Source: Gillisia xinjiangensis (GTDB lineage Bacteria; Bacteroidota; Bacteroidia; Flavobacteriales; Flavobacteriaceae). From it: DNA of 64,000 bases. Positions 1 through 8,095 of the stretch are shown one piece after another. Position 1 is the stretch's first letter. Each line of letters begins with the position of its first letter. The DNA is taken from positions 495,224 through 559,223 of the forward strand of contig NZ_JBKAHK010000003.1 in assembly GCF_046298265.1 (NCBI RefSeq). Direction: 5' to 3'. The notes under the pieces are model-generated. The model had not been told where the DNA came from. It saw nothing but the letters and a program-made list of their open reading frames with translations, and ran no database searches. Both the position numbers and the translations under genes were made by a program.

Positions 1-186
1 TATAGACCCGGTAAGAACCGGGATTCCCAAAAGCCATCCAATTTGAACTGAACTCCAGTCGTAAACCCCGTTATCTACAAGAAAGGTTACCGTAACCCCA
101 TTGAACATCCAAACTGCAAAACAAATGGTAAATGCAAGGGTATTCAGGAAAAGCATTTTATGAGCGGCAAAGGACGGTGAGTTCAT
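1..186 (-). CDS. NarK-type nitrate/nitrite MFS transporter, N-terminal part (cut by window edge)
   Basis: The reverse strand from the ATG at 184-186 is open to the window edge (62 codons). The peptide begins MNSPSFAAHKMLFLNTLAF and continues with a hydrophobic helix containing WMFNGV and then SSVQIGWLLGIPVLTGS. This matches the first two transmembrane segments of NarK/NasA nitrate/nitrite transporters of the major facilitator superfamily, where a W-x-x-x-G-V motif ends helix 1 and helix 2 begins with a glycine-rich IPxLxGS stretch. The protein would move nitrate or nitrite across the inner membrane. Only the N-terminus is present, so substrate and integrity cannot be judged. The nitrogen-oxide genes that follow support the call. 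Confidence 0.7.
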   Translation of the reverse strand, partial: MNSPSFAAHKMLFLNTLAFTICFAVWMFNGVTVTFLVDNGVYDWSSVQIGWLLGIPVLTGSI

Positions 187-325
187 ATTTTGAAAATTCT
201 TGTTAAAGTTATACTTTATATTTCTATTTTAAAAAATTCAGATTAACAAATCAATTGATATGGCCGGGGCGAAAACACAAAATTACTTATGTCCAGTTCT
301 CAACAAATTTAACATTATCCACATT

Positions 326-778
326 TCAAATAATTTTTAATCCATCAGAAAACAAAACCTGAGAATAGCCGCATTGAAAGGATAGCGCATCATTAATGCT
401 AAAGGCCGGTACCGTCCATTTATTGATAAGGCTTGACTCAAAATAAACTTCGTTCCCAGATAAGAAATTATTCCTAAATTTAAGCTGGGAAGCACTACCC
501 AAAATACGAATATCCCGCGCACTAAAATGAAATTTCATGCCCTTGTAATTATATGCTGCATTGATATGCCCGCTTTGCCCAATGCAAAAAGCGGCGTGAT
601 GATCTTCTGCGATTAATTTGCCGTATCCATTGCGTTCGTCCTGCTGCATCAACTGACCATTAAGGTCAAAAGAATTTTGGGCTACAATAAAAAGAGGGGA
701 AAAAAATAACAGCCATATCAAAAGCCTCATCAACTTACGAAGGAAATTGTATAAAGGAATTTTCGACATTGAAATCAA
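326..778 (-). pseudogene. Remnant of an alginate-export-type outer-membrane porin (internal deletion)
   Basis: The 150-residue frame has a signal-peptide-like start and then FDLNGQLMQQDERNGYGKLI, which aligns well with the mature N-terminus of the full-length porin at 47262-48572 (FNVDGQIVQRAEYRHGFGKL). The likeness continues through the first strands (FHFSARDIRILGS against FYVSVQDVRTWGN) and then jumps to a C-terminal segment (LSFQCGYSQVLFSDGL against VSLQAGYSHFFQSDQL). About 250 residues between are missing and the end is lost. I read it as a decayed paralogue with a large internal deletion, probably once linked to the NarK gene on its left. A functional mini-protein is possible but unlikely for a beta-barrel. 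Confidence 0.6.
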
Positions 779-828
779 AGTTTTAGTAAAACGCCAATGG
801 GGTTGTAAAAAAATTACTGCTGCAAAAT

Positions 829-1065
829 TCAGGGGTAAGTTTGAACATGGAAATGATGAATATCAGTATTTGGTTTATTTAAATTGAATTTATAAACGAA
901 AACTGACACCTGTAATGCCCTGGACCTATACTGCTGGATGAGCGGAATATTATCTTCCTCATAATTGTGATACAGATTGAAAATAGGATCAATCAAAAAA
1001 TCAAATTTAGAAAACCACGCAAAAGCTAAATATCGGCAAAATAATAAAATCTGGATTGCCTGCAA
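829..1065 (-). CDS. Short hypothetical frame or gene remnant
   Basis: A 78-codon frame whose product I do not recognise. It begins with a hydrophobic stretch followed by mixed, tyrosine-rich sequence (LYHNYEEDNIPLIQQYRS). It lies between the decayed porin and the DUF438 gene, on the same strand as the porin remnant, and may be a further piece of a decayed gene. There is no clear promoter and no family motif. Treat it as doubtful. Confidence 0.2.
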   Translation of the reverse strand: MQAIQILLFCRYLAFAWFSKFDFLIDPIFNLYHNYEEDNIPLIQQYRSRALQVSVFVYKFNLNKPNTDIHHFHVQTYP

Positions 1066-1117
1066 TTATAACATTTTCTATCAAAAATAACTGTTGAAGT
1101 TTTTTAAATGAAACCCT

Positions 1118-1166
1118 ATTATGTGATCCCGATCATATAATTTATTGATTCAGAAATCTTTCTTTG
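1118..1166 (+). promoter_or_regulatory. Crp/Fnr-like palindrome centred about 42 bp upstream of a predicted start site
   Basis: Two 11-bp arms, ATTATGTGATC (1118-1128) and GATCATATAAT (1131-1141), form an inverted repeat with one mismatch and a CC centre. A near-consensus Bacteroidota -7 element, TTTCTTTG, lies at 1159-1166, so transcription should begin near 1172. The palindrome centre is then about -42, the usual place of a class II Crp/Fnr activator site. The start codon of the DUF438 gene follows at 1188. The half-site TGTGATC resembles Crp/Fnr family targets; the regulator is not identified in this window. Confidence 0.5.
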
Positions 1167-1187
1167 CAAAAATCAAAGATTATTAAA

Positions 1188-2153
1188 ATGAATGAAACAA
1201 TTGATCCTTCCACCCTTCCTGAAGGACATCCGGTAAGCATATATTTTCAGGAAAAAACAATAATTACTTCACTCCTAGAGGAATTAAAAGCTACAGATCC
1301 CAAAGCTGAATACCAGAAATTCTACAATGTTTTCAATCAGCTGCAATCTGTTGAAAGACGTTTTGAGCGAAAGGAAAATCAACTATTCCCTTTTTTGGAA
1401 AAAAGGGGTTGGAATGGTCCGTCTCAGGGTATGTGGTCCTTTCACGATACTTTAAGAGAGCAATTTAGAATGTTGCGAAAGAAAATAGAAGCAAGGGAAT
1501 TTGAAGAAGTTGAACAGGATATGCACTATCTCATCAGTGGCATTTTTCGATTATTACTAGCTGAAGAAACTACCCTGTTTCCAAACGCTCTAAAAATACT
1601 TACAGAAGAAGACTGGATAAAAGTACGTGCGGGGGAAGAGGAAATAGGCTGGATGCTACCGCAGAATCCACCGGCGTTTCCCAAAGAGGAATATATCCAT
1701 CCCAGTCAGGATTTTACCAAGAGAGAACTTTCCTTTTCCCTTGAGAATACGGCTCACTATGATGAAGGTTATATGACTGTGGAACAGGTGAATTTGCTTC
1801 TCAAAACCATGCCGTTGGACATCACGTATGTAGATGAAAATGACAAAGTGATATTTTACAATCGCGGAGAGGAACGGGTATTCCCCAGAAGTGCAGGTAT
1901 CATTGGCCGGGAAGTAAAATTCTGCCATCCTCCAAAAAGTGTTGGTACGGTATTAAAGATCCTGGAGGAATTTAGAAAAGGAAACAAAAGTGAATCATCA
2001 TTCTGGATTAATTTTAAAGGGCGCCTTATTTACATCAGGTATTTTGCCGTCCGGGATGATCAAAAAAATTATAAAGGGGTAATTGAAATGTCCCAGGATA
2101 TTACTGATATCAAAAACATAGAAGGCGAAAAACGGCTACTGGATTGGGATTAA
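1188..2153 (+). CDS. DUF438 / hemerythrin-like domain protein with C-terminal PAS domain
   Basis: The N-terminal 150 residues are helical and contain HPVSIYFQEKTIITSLLEEL, ERRFERKENQLFPFLEKRG and MHYLISGIFRLLLAEETTLFPNAL, the pattern of DUF438/hemerythrin-like proteins with conserved His and Glu residues that can bind iron. The last 120 residues (from about MTVEQVNLLLKTMPLDITYVDENDKVIFYNRGEERVFPR in overlapping pieces) are a PAS domain ending in QDITDI. The family is tied to sensing or handling of NO or oxygen. I chose the ATG at 1188; a longer frame from a TTG at 1164 would run through the predicted -7 element. The gene stands alone, flanked by decayed DNA, behind a Crp/Fnr-like site. Confidence 0.75.
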   Translation: MNETIDPSTLPEGHPVSIYFQEKTIITSLLEELKATDPKAEYQKFYNVFNQLQSVERRFERKENQLFPFLEKRGWNGPSQGMWSFHDTLREQFRMLRKKIEAREFEEVEQDMHYLISGIFRLLLAEETTLFPNALKILTEEDWIKVRAGEEEIGWMLPQNPPAFPKEEYIHPSQDFTKRELSFSLENTAHYDEGYMTVEQVNLLLKTMPLDITYVDENDKVIFYNRGEERVFPRSAGIIGREVKFCHPPKSVGTVLKILEEFRKGNKSESSFWINFKGRLIYIRYFAVRDDQKNYKGVIEMSQDITDIKNIEGEKRLLDWD

Positions 2154-2537
2154 TTCCCTGAAATTGAACTGGAGCTGAAAAAGCTGAACCTGATCAACGC
2201 CAATTCTGCCATTGCCGAGGGCAGGATCTTATAGCAGAGATCTCAAACGGTTACCGGGACTGGTAAACCACAAAAAATGGGTATCAGCATCTTATAGGAA
2301 AACTTAATATCACCGATTTTAATCTCAGCCCATTCAAAAACTTTTGGGTTGATTATAATCAAAGATGACATTGAAATTAATTTTAACCTGACTGTAAGAA
2401 ATAGTGATAAGAAAAATTCTTGGGCGATAACAGGAGCTATACAAAGGTGATCCATTTAAATTGGAATTTTATCTTTGTTGGCATTATAAAGATTTAAAGG
2501 AAAAAACCTGGAAAGACAGATACGTGCATCGGTTTGA
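2154..2537. other. Gap with decayed coding DNA
   Basis: No intact gene. The plus strand directly after the DUF438 stop still reads like coding sequence for about 25 codons (EIELELKKLNLINANSAIAEG), then breaks at stops. A second open piece near 2440-2582 reads DPFKLEFYLCWHYKDLKEKTW and ends in a stop. I do not recognise either piece. They suggest one or more genes lost by point mutation and small deletions. Confidence 0.35.
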
Positions 2538-3188
2538 TCAGGTTTTTTTCGATTTTTGGAAACTGCAAAAAACAAAATTCTGAACTGTACCTAGTGGGGT
2601 TTTGTGATCTGTTGTAATACATTTAATTTTCTCCAAAATCGGCTCGACCAATTCAGTCAGAGTCGTTTCCGAATATTGTTTGATCTTTATTCCGCTACAT
2701 TTTTCAGGTCCTTCTTCAGAAAATGTTCCGATGACTAAAATACCGTTCAGGGTAAGATTTTGTTTAACTGTCTCCATATAACTTTTGATTTCCTGTTCTT
2801 CTGTTAAAAAATGAAAAGCTGCACGATCATGCCAGAAATCATATTTTTCATCAGGTTTGAATTTTGCCGCGTCGGCTAATATCCATTTCACGTTCCCGGC
2901 CCGGCCACCAAGCCGTTGCTTTGCTCTTTCAATTGCTGCCTCTGAAACATCAAGGACCGTAATATCTTCATAGCCCAGATCGAGTAAATGATCTACTAAA
3001 AAACTATCACCACCGCCAACGTCAATTATTTTGGCTGTTGGAGGCACCTTAAATTCTTTGAAAAAATTAAGGGAAGTTTCAGGTGTAGATTGAAACCAGC
3101 TAACATCTTTAAATTCTTTGGTGTGGTAAATATCCTCCCAATGCTTTTTGCGGTTGAATTTTTCCATTTTTAAATTGGTTATTTTCAT
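2538..3188 (-). CDS. Class I SAM-dependent methyltransferase
   Basis: A 216-residue Rossmann-fold methyltransferase. Motif I is IIDVGGGDSFLVDHLL near residue 55, the acidic end of strand 2 is VLDVSEAAI, and the motif IV region is ADAAKFKPDEKYDFWHDRAAFHF. The N-terminal KKHWEDIYHTKEFKDVSWFQ is typical of a small-molecule methyltransferase subfamily often called thiopurine- or tellurite-resistance-like. The substrate cannot be told. A second start (MEKFNRKKHW) lies seven codons in and fits homologues equally well. It is convergent with the remnant DNA on its left and followed upstream by the universal stress protein gene, about 150 bp away. Confidence 0.75.
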   Translation of the reverse strand: MKITNLKMEKFNRKKHWEDIYHTKEFKDVSWFQSTPETSLNFFKEFKVPPTAKIIDVGGGDSFLVDHLLDLGYEDITVLDVSEAAIERAKQRLGGRAGNVKWILADAAKFKPDEKYDFWHDRAAFHFLTEEQEIKSYMETVKQNLTLNGILVIGTFSEEGPEKCSGIKIKQYSETTLTELVEPILEKIKCITTDHKTPLGTVQNFVFCSFQKSKKT

Positions 3189-3336
3189 TTTCTGTAATGA
3201 CAGTAATTTTTATTCTTATCCATTCGGGTGTTTCGGATTAGGGAAAAATAAGAAAAATACATTCAACCTGAAAAAAGGCGATTTGACAGGTTCAAAAAGA
3301 ACTTCGGAATAAAAATTGAAAATTGAAAAGGGCGAA

Positions 3337-4146
3337 TTATTTATGGAGCATCAGGATGGGAAGCTTATTGCTAATACTGGTATAAATCCCCTGTTCTGTA
3401 TGTAAGAGCAGGTCGCACACCCTAATATTTTTTCCTAATATCACAATAATATCAAATTTTTTCTGCATCTTCTTTAACAGGTCTTTTTTGTAAATATCAG
3501 AATTTTTTACCTGGACTACCTCTACACACACGTTATTAAGCTGACTTAAAAGACCTTTTCCCGGCTCCAGCACAGAATTTGAAGAATTTAGGCTGTCCAC
3601 GATTTCCATAACCGAAACACTTGCATTTTTAACCATTCCGGGATGATCCAGGAACCGAAACATTCCGCCGTCCAGAGAAGCCGTACGATCTATAGGGATC
3701 AATATCTTTTCCGGTTCCTTATATTGGCTGTTTTCAGGTACTGCCAGAAGATTGCATTTCACTTTTTTGATTATCTCGTAAGTGTGATTGCCCAGCATTG
3801 TATTTTCTGAGCAGCTACTGCGAACAGCTCCCATTACGATAAGATCAACCTTCTTTTCTTCGGCAAATTTCCGGGTGGCATCAACAAGGTTATTTTCTGA
3901 ATAAAAAAAAGCAAAATTATGTTCCTTATTAGTCGTTGATTTTTGAAGTTCCTCAACCCTTGTTTTCAGTTTTTCCAATGCCAATTCTTTTCCTCCCGTT
4001 ACGCCAACTTGTGCCCGGCCACCTGAATTGAACAATTCAATGTTGAGCAGGTAAAAATTCACAGGAACCTCTTTAAGGAACTGCAAGGCGTAATTGCCGG
4101 CATTTTCGGCAACTTCCGAAAAATCTGTGAGGATCAGGACATTCAT
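3337..4146 (-). CDS. Universal stress protein, two UspA domains
   Basis: A 269-residue protein with two UspA-type halves. The first domain (residues 1-140) starts MNVLILTDFSEVAENAGNYA and carries the ATP-loop pattern LIVMGA...LGNHTYEIIKKVKCNLLAVPE, close to the G-2x-G-9x-G-S/T motif. The second half (from KILIPIDRTASLDGG) keeps the fold but its loop (VILGKNIR) has lost the glycine-rich nucleotide motif, so probably only the first half binds nucleotide. In Bacteroidota such proteins are commonly induced by anoxia or nitrosative stress, which suits this neighbourhood. It is cytoplasmic and probably transcribed alone. Confidence 0.8.
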   Translation of the reverse strand: MNVLILTDFSEVAENAGNYALQFLKEVPVNFYLLNIELFNSGGRAQVGVTGGKELALEKLKTRVEELQKSTTNKEHNFAFFYSENNLVDATRKFAEEKKVDLIVMGAVRSSCSENTMLGNHTYEIIKKVKCNLLAVPENSQYKEPEKILIPIDRTASLDGGMFRFLDHPGMVKNASVSVMEIVDSLNSSNSVLEPGKGLLSQLNNVCVEVVQVKNSDIYKKDLLKKMQKKFDIIVILGKNIRVCDLLLHTEQGIYTSISNKLPILMLHK

Positions 4147-4371
4147 CAGCTCAATAAATTAGCAAGGATTAAGATTTTTGCGAAGCTATTTGATCTATCA
4201 TCTGCAAAAAATGACCAAAATCAGTAAATTACTCATTAAACTTAATTTTTAAAGGGATCTATATTCGGAAATCTACTAACTATCCTGTTTGATCATTGAT
4301 TGTTCATTTTTTTATTCCTGAAAAATTAAGGATCTATTCCCGCTTATTTTCAAAATCAAATTGAGGATTTT

Positions 4372-4563
4372 TTGGAAGAACCTTCTGCTCCACAGAAGAA
4401 AAAACTGGAAAAATTCAAATCCAATCTTTTGGAAGGGATAACTTATTACCAGCATTTGTTCACAGAAAAAAAGGATGTTTTTAAAAACGGTAGAAATGAA
4501 CTACTAGCTGAACTGGAACAATTTAAAATATCAATAACCGGGATAAATACAAATGTCCTTTAG
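4372..4563 (+). pseudogene. C-terminal gene remnant, function unknown
   Basis: Sixty-three codons open from a TTG, and about fifteen more upstream, but without any ATG. The peptide is charged and helical (EEPSAPQKKKLEKFKSNLL, then ITYYQHLFTEKKDVFKNGR). It looks like the tail of a larger protein rather than a complete gene. I do not recognise the family. It lies in a 850-bp stretch between the Usp and SDR genes that otherwise has no genes. Confidence 0.25.
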
Positions 4564-4999
4564 GGTTCAAAAAAATGATGTTCTTCTTTTATTGAAATTC
4601 CAGGTGTCCGGGCAATGTTAATTTCCGTGCCAAGCAGTAATAAATGGATGGGAATCCGTTTTCCGGGAATTCTGTTTTAAGCAAAATGTGGTAAGGCTTA
4701 CGTATAGCCCAATTACCTTAGGCTACTACTATGACATCTGTTTGGTACTAGTGGGAGTTTTGCCAACCATTTTCATCGGTAGAAATGTAGTTTGTAACAG
4801 GCCCGGTGTCTCCCGGGATATTCAGTAAATCATTTTTGCTGAATTTTCCATGAACCTCTGTAGGACTTTTTATATCTAAACAAACTTTCGAATTCATTCG
4901 GATATCGAAATATAACCATAGCCCCTACACCAATTGGCCTGGTTAACTATAACTTATGATTCTTGTTTTTTATTCCACACTGGATAGTACTACAACTTA
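4564..4999. other. Gap; possible 49-codon remnant
   Basis: No convincing gene. On the minus strand a frame of about 49 codons begins at an ATG near 4895 (MNSKVCLDIKSPTEVHGKFS) and ends at a stop near 4750; it matches nothing I know. No hairpin terminator or clear promoter was found. The stretch looks like decayed DNA. Confidence 0.3.
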
Positions 5000-5701
5000 C
5001 TAGGAATTCAACGGCCTAATGGTTATTTCATCTATAAGTATATTATCAGGCGTTTCCAGAATATGGATTATGGTTGAAGCCAGGTCTTCCGGGCTCAACA
5101 TTTTATCATTACCTTCTATTCCGGATTCTTCGAAAAAATCTGTGTTTATAGATCCGGGATTTACAAGGCTTACTTTAATATTATCTCCTCGAAGTTCTTT
5201 GAACAAACTCTCACTAAATCCCTGTAGCGCATATTTAGTCGCACTGTAAGCATGCTTTGCAGGGGAACTGGTTTTACCCAGAATGGATCCTATATTGATG
5301 ATGTGACTGCTGTTTTTAGAGGATTTCATAAAAGGAACAATACCGGTGGTAAAGTAAAACACAGCATTAAGATTAGTATTGATCATTTGATGCCATTTCT
5401 CGGAAGGCAGGTATTCAATTTTTTCGAAATATCCTGCTCCAGCATTATTTATTAAAATATCAGGAATTTTCTCTTTAGAAAAATTATGGGTAATCCATTC
5501 AGAAACGTCATTTTCTGAGGTAATATCAAGTGCCACAGGAAAAAAGTTTCTCCCAAGATCCTCTTGCAAACTTTCCAGGCTCCGTTTGTCGCGGGCGATG
5601 CCATAAACGGTTGCCCCCTTCTCCACAAGGGCACTCGCGACTGCTTTTCCAAGACCCCGACTTGCACCTGTTACAATTGCTGTTTTAGATGTTAATTCCA
5701 T
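5000..5701 (-). CDS. Short-chain dehydrogenase/reductase (SDR)
   Basis: A 233-residue classical SDR of the FabG-like type. The cofactor motif TGASRGLG is at residues 11-18, NNAG sits near residue 86, the catalytic Ser is in INIGSILG and the Tyr-Lys pair in YSATK near residue 152-156, followed by PGSINTDF. It should reduce a carbonyl or oxidise an alcohol with NAD(P)(H) in the cytoplasm; the substrate is unknown. It is the last gene of the stress operon, 14 bp after the AhpD-like gene. The ring or quinone chemistry often linked to such pairs is only a guess here. Confidence 0.85.
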   Translation of the reverse strand: MELTSKTAIVTGASRGLGKAVASALVEKGATVYGIARDKRSLESLQEDLGRNFFPVALDITSENDVSEWITHNFSKEKIPDILINNAGAGYFEKIEYLPSEKWHQMINTNLNAVFYFTTGIVPFMKSSKNSSHIINIGSILGKTSSPAKHAYSATKYALQGFSESLFKELRGDNIKVSLVNPGSINTDFFEESGIEGNDKMLSPEDLASTIIHILETPDNILIDEITIRPLNS

Positions 5702-5715
5702 ATTTAGATTTAATG

Positions 5716-6054
5716 TTATTCTGTTATCTCCATTTCCTGAATGGCTATTGCAGAGTGGGCATATGCCGCACCCGCACGCATTTCAGAAGCTACCCATATC
5801 GCTTCCATAAGCTCTTCATTTGTGGCTCCTTTTTTCAAAGCAACCTGGGTGTGACTTTTAATACAATAAGGACACTGGGTAACATGTGCAACTGCCACAG
5901 CGATCAATTGTTTGGTTTTCTCATCCAGAACTCCTGCCTTAAAAACTGTCCTGCTAAAGTTCCTGAAAGCTTCTGCGATCTCTGGCGCAAGGTCTGCGCG
6001 CTTTTTAGACATTTCGGGGGTGGCTGGTGGATAAAGTTCTTTTTCGGTTTCCAT
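5716..6054 (-). CDS. Carboxymuconolactone decarboxylase / AhpD-like protein
   Basis: A 112-residue protein from the ATG at 6052-6054 (METEKELYPPATPEMSKKRA). A longer frame upstream would overlap the hemerythrin gene and has no family likeness, so I rejected it. It holds LIAVAVAHVTQCPYCIKSH, the CxxC-x2-H active-site pattern of AhpD-like thiol peroxidases, and the helical EELMEAIWVASEMRAGAAYAH that follows in this family. Likely role: peroxide or reactive-nitrogen detoxification, or an uncharacterised redox reaction. It sits between the hemerythrin and SDR genes, all on one strand with short gaps. Confidence 0.8.
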   Translation of the reverse strand: METEKELYPPATPEMSKKRADLAPEIAEAFRNFSRTVFKAGVLDEKTKQLIAVAVAHVTQCPYCIKSHTQVALKKGATNEELMEAIWVASEMRAGAAYAHSAIAIQEMEITE

Positions 6055-6082
6055 AATTATAATCAATAAATTAACATTCAAT

Positions 6083-6547
6083 TCACTTCCAAAATTCATC
6101 TTCTGTATTCTCCTGGAATTTTTCATCTTTATGTTTTCCAGCAATTACAGCCAATTCCTCTTCGGTTGCTTTCTTTTGAATTTCGTTGAACAATTCTCTT
6201 TCTTCAAATCTTATATGAAGCTCTAACTCTTCTTCTATTAAACCGAGAGATTTTACCAGGTCCTTCTTATCTTCAAATAATCGCTTTAAGCGCCTGTGTT
6301 CTGCCAGTGCTTTTTGGACCAATTCATTTTCCTCACCCAAAACAGGATAAAGATATTTCTCCTCAATTTCAAAATGAGGAAGTACATGATCTTCAAAAAA
6401 CCAGTCGGTATATTTCTTCATCCTTTCCGGAGCCACACCTTTGAGAAATCCTTTTCTAATCTTCCAGCATAGTAATAAACTATGGTGATGATCCCTGCTT
6501 AGAGGCTGAATACTTTTACTGCGTTTAATAGGTTTTGGTTTTTCCAT
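6083..6547 (-). CDS. Hemerythrin-domain protein
   Basis: A 154-residue helical protein starting at the ATG at 6545-6547 (MEKPKPIKRSKSIQPLSRDH). It has the HHE-type metal ligands in order: SRDHHHSLLL, then FFEDHVLPHFEIEEKYLYPVL, then ALAEHRRLKRL, then LELHIRFEERELFNEI. These give the usual His/Glu set of a di-iron site. Proteins of this kind bind O2 or NO or repair iron centres. The C-terminus is long and charged. The gene lies about 100 bp downstream of azurin and 28 bp upstream of the AhpD-like gene, which supports co-transcription in the stress operon. Confidence 0.85.
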   Translation of the reverse strand: MEKPKPIKRSKSIQPLSRDHHHSLLLCWKIRKGFLKGVAPERMKKYTDWFFEDHVLPHFEIEEKYLYPVLGEENELVQKALAEHRRLKRLFEDKKDLVKSLGLIEEELELHIRFEERELFNEIQKKATEEELAVIAGKHKDEKFQENTEDEFWK

Positions 6548-6645
6548 GATTTTCAATTTTCTATTCTGAATCTTATATTTGGGTTTTACCAGAAAACCAG
6601 AAACAATAGCTACCGCCTGGGGTAATTAATACTATAAGAGAGATC

Positions 6646-7122
6646 TTATTCTACTATAAATTTCCCTTTCATCATGGCATAATGCCCGGGAAAACTGCAA
6701 ATAAAGTCATAAGTACCTTTTGCCGGCACTGTGAATTCAACTGTGGTAGATTCTCCTCCTCCAATTAGTTTTGTGTGTGCCAATACTCCGTTTGCAGGAA
6801 TGTATTCAGTAGCTTTATTATTCATAGCTGCCGTTGCAAATTTTGCAACATCTGTTCCTTTTTCTAAAAGTACAAAATTATGCCCCATTACGTTTTTGGC
6901 AAACTTACCGGTATGATTTAGAGTTAGTTTTATCTTTTCTCCTGCTTTTACCCTTATCTCTGTTTTATCAAATTTCATCTGATCATTTGAATTAAGAGTA
7001 ATTGTTCTCACCGGTGCGGTAACTTCAAGATCTACGGGGCTTATAATTTCTGTTTCTGTAAAATTAATCCCTGTTAGGGACATTATAAAAACCATTGTTA
7101 CTGTTAAAATGTGTGTATTCAT
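6646..7122 (-). CDS. Azurin, periplasmic type 1 copper protein
   Basis: A 158-residue precursor with a signal peptide of about 22-25 residues (TVTMVFIMSLTGINFTE). The copper ligands are all visible: His81 in VMGHNFVLL, Cys142 in DFICSFPGHYAMMKG, His147 and Met151, with the azurin spacing of Cys+5 and Cys+9. Azurins shuttle electrons in the periplasm, for example from the bc1-like complex to nitrite reductase, cytochrome peroxidase or an oxidase. Here the likely partners are the cbb3-like oxidase and other redox enzymes of the island. The gene lies in a run of same-strand stress genes. Confidence 0.93.
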   Translation of the reverse strand: MNTHILTVTMVFIMSLTGINFTETEIISPVDLEVTAPVRTITLNSNDQMKFDKTEIRVKAGEKIKLTLNHTGKFAKNVMGHNFVLLEKGTDVAKFATAAMNNKATEYIPANGVLAHTKLIGGGESTTVEFTVPAKGTYDFICSFPGHYAMMKGKFIVE

Positions 7123-7230
7123 GTTTAAAAAATTTTAGGGTTAAATGCGTAAAAAGATTCTGTTTTTCTCTTAAAATGTTATTATTAATTGATAGTATAT
7201 ATTTTCGGGCTACCAGCCTTTATGGGTGTA

Positions 7231-7539
7231 TCAGGAATAATTGGTTATTTCGTTAACCAGGTAAAGTTTCTTTGCTTCAGTATCGATTTTATTTACCTCT
7301 CCAAGGATTACCCTTATCTTTTTATTTTTTCCAAAAATGGCCCGGATAGGAGCTGCAATATCTCCCGGAGATAACGCAGCAGTGGCTACCTGGTATAATA
7401 ATGGCTGAAATAAATGGTGGTTGCTTTTATCTATAACGGTAATTTCCACATTGGCGCCCTTCATAGCATTTACCGTGGCAAGCCCAGCAAAACCTCCACC
7501 TATCACAACGACTTTTCTTTTTTTTTCAGGTTCCATCAA
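7231..7539 (-). pseudogene. Truncated type II NADH dehydrogenase (N-terminal quarter)
   Basis: The 102-residue product begins KKRKVVVIGGGFAGLATVNA, the FAD-binding GxGxxG fold of NDH-2, followed by DKSNHHLFQPLLYQVATAAL, a hallmark stretch of the family. NDH-2 enzymes have about 400-450 residues; this one stops after LYLVNEITNYS. Past the stop the DNA does not continue as NDH-2. The catalytic C-terminal two thirds (NADH-binding fold and membrane anchor) are absent, so it cannot be an active dehydrogenase. It starts 10 bp after the AhpD-like gene and is probably still transcribed. Confidence 0.85.
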
Positions 7540-7548
7540 AGTTTTTTA

Positions 7549-8001
7549 TTAAAATTGTTCTTTTGCCTTTTCAAGAGTCCTGAAACTTATGGCCAGCCTG
7601 TTCCAGCTGTTAATCCCATTGATGGCAATCGTTAAGGTTATTAGCTCCTGTTCATCAAAATATCCGCGCACCTCCCCGTAGAATTCATCTGAAATCTCAT
7701 TCTGAGCTATCAGGGTAAGAGCTTCAGTCCAGGCCAGGGCGGCTTTTTCTCTATCACTGTAGATATCTTTCTTCCTCCAGGAGCTCACATTATCAATACG
7801 GTCCCGGTTTTCTCCAGATTGCATGGCCTCTTCCGTCTGTAAGCTCACACAATAATTACAAGCATTGATCTGCGAGGTACGCAGTCTTATCAATTCAATA
7901 AGCGACTTCTCCAGGCCTGAACTTTCCACATAATTGTCAAGTTCCTGCAAACCCTTAATTGCCTTTAACCCTATTTTCGAATAATTTATCCTGTGTTCCA
8001 T
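7549..8001 (-). CDS. AhpD-like alkylhydroperoxidase domain protein
   Basis: A 150-residue carboxymuconolactone decarboxylase-family protein. It shows LIELIRLRTSQINACNYCVSLQ with the redox CxxC pair at about residues 48-51, followed by the family's KAALAWTEALTLIA and LTIAINGINSWNRLAISF helices. It should reduce peroxides or peroxynitrite with a thiol partner. It is closer to the larger AhpD-type group than the 112-residue protein at 5716-6054, so the operon has two different members. It follows the DUF6448 gene by 94 bp. Confidence 0.88.
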   Translation of the reverse strand: MEHRINYSKIGLKAIKGLQELDNYVESSGLEKSLIELIRLRTSQINACNYCVSLQTEEAMQSGENRDRIDNVSSWRKKDIYSDREKAALAWTEALTLIAQNEISDEFYGEVRGYFDEQELITLTIAINGINSWNRLAISFRTLEKAKEQF

Positions 8002-8095
8002 AATTTTATTCCTACTTCAAAAATCCTTAAACATCTGCTGCATACCAGGAATTCGGAAAAATGAAAATATTTAAAAAAATTAATTTAATTCCTAT

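Noticed and set aside
250..259. ATCAATTGAT palindrome upstream of the NarK gene, considered as an Fnr site
   Set aside because: The half-sites face the wrong way compared with the TTGAT-n4-ATCAA consensus, and such A/T-rich 10-mers are common.
2243..2455. Minus-strand 70-codon frame in the gap after the DUF438 gene
   Set aside because: No start context, no family likeness; the plus strand there looks like decayed coding DNA instead.
5689..6069. Plus-strand frame of 126 codons opposite the AhpD-like gene
   Set aside because: Antisense shadow of a gene with a clear CxxC active site.
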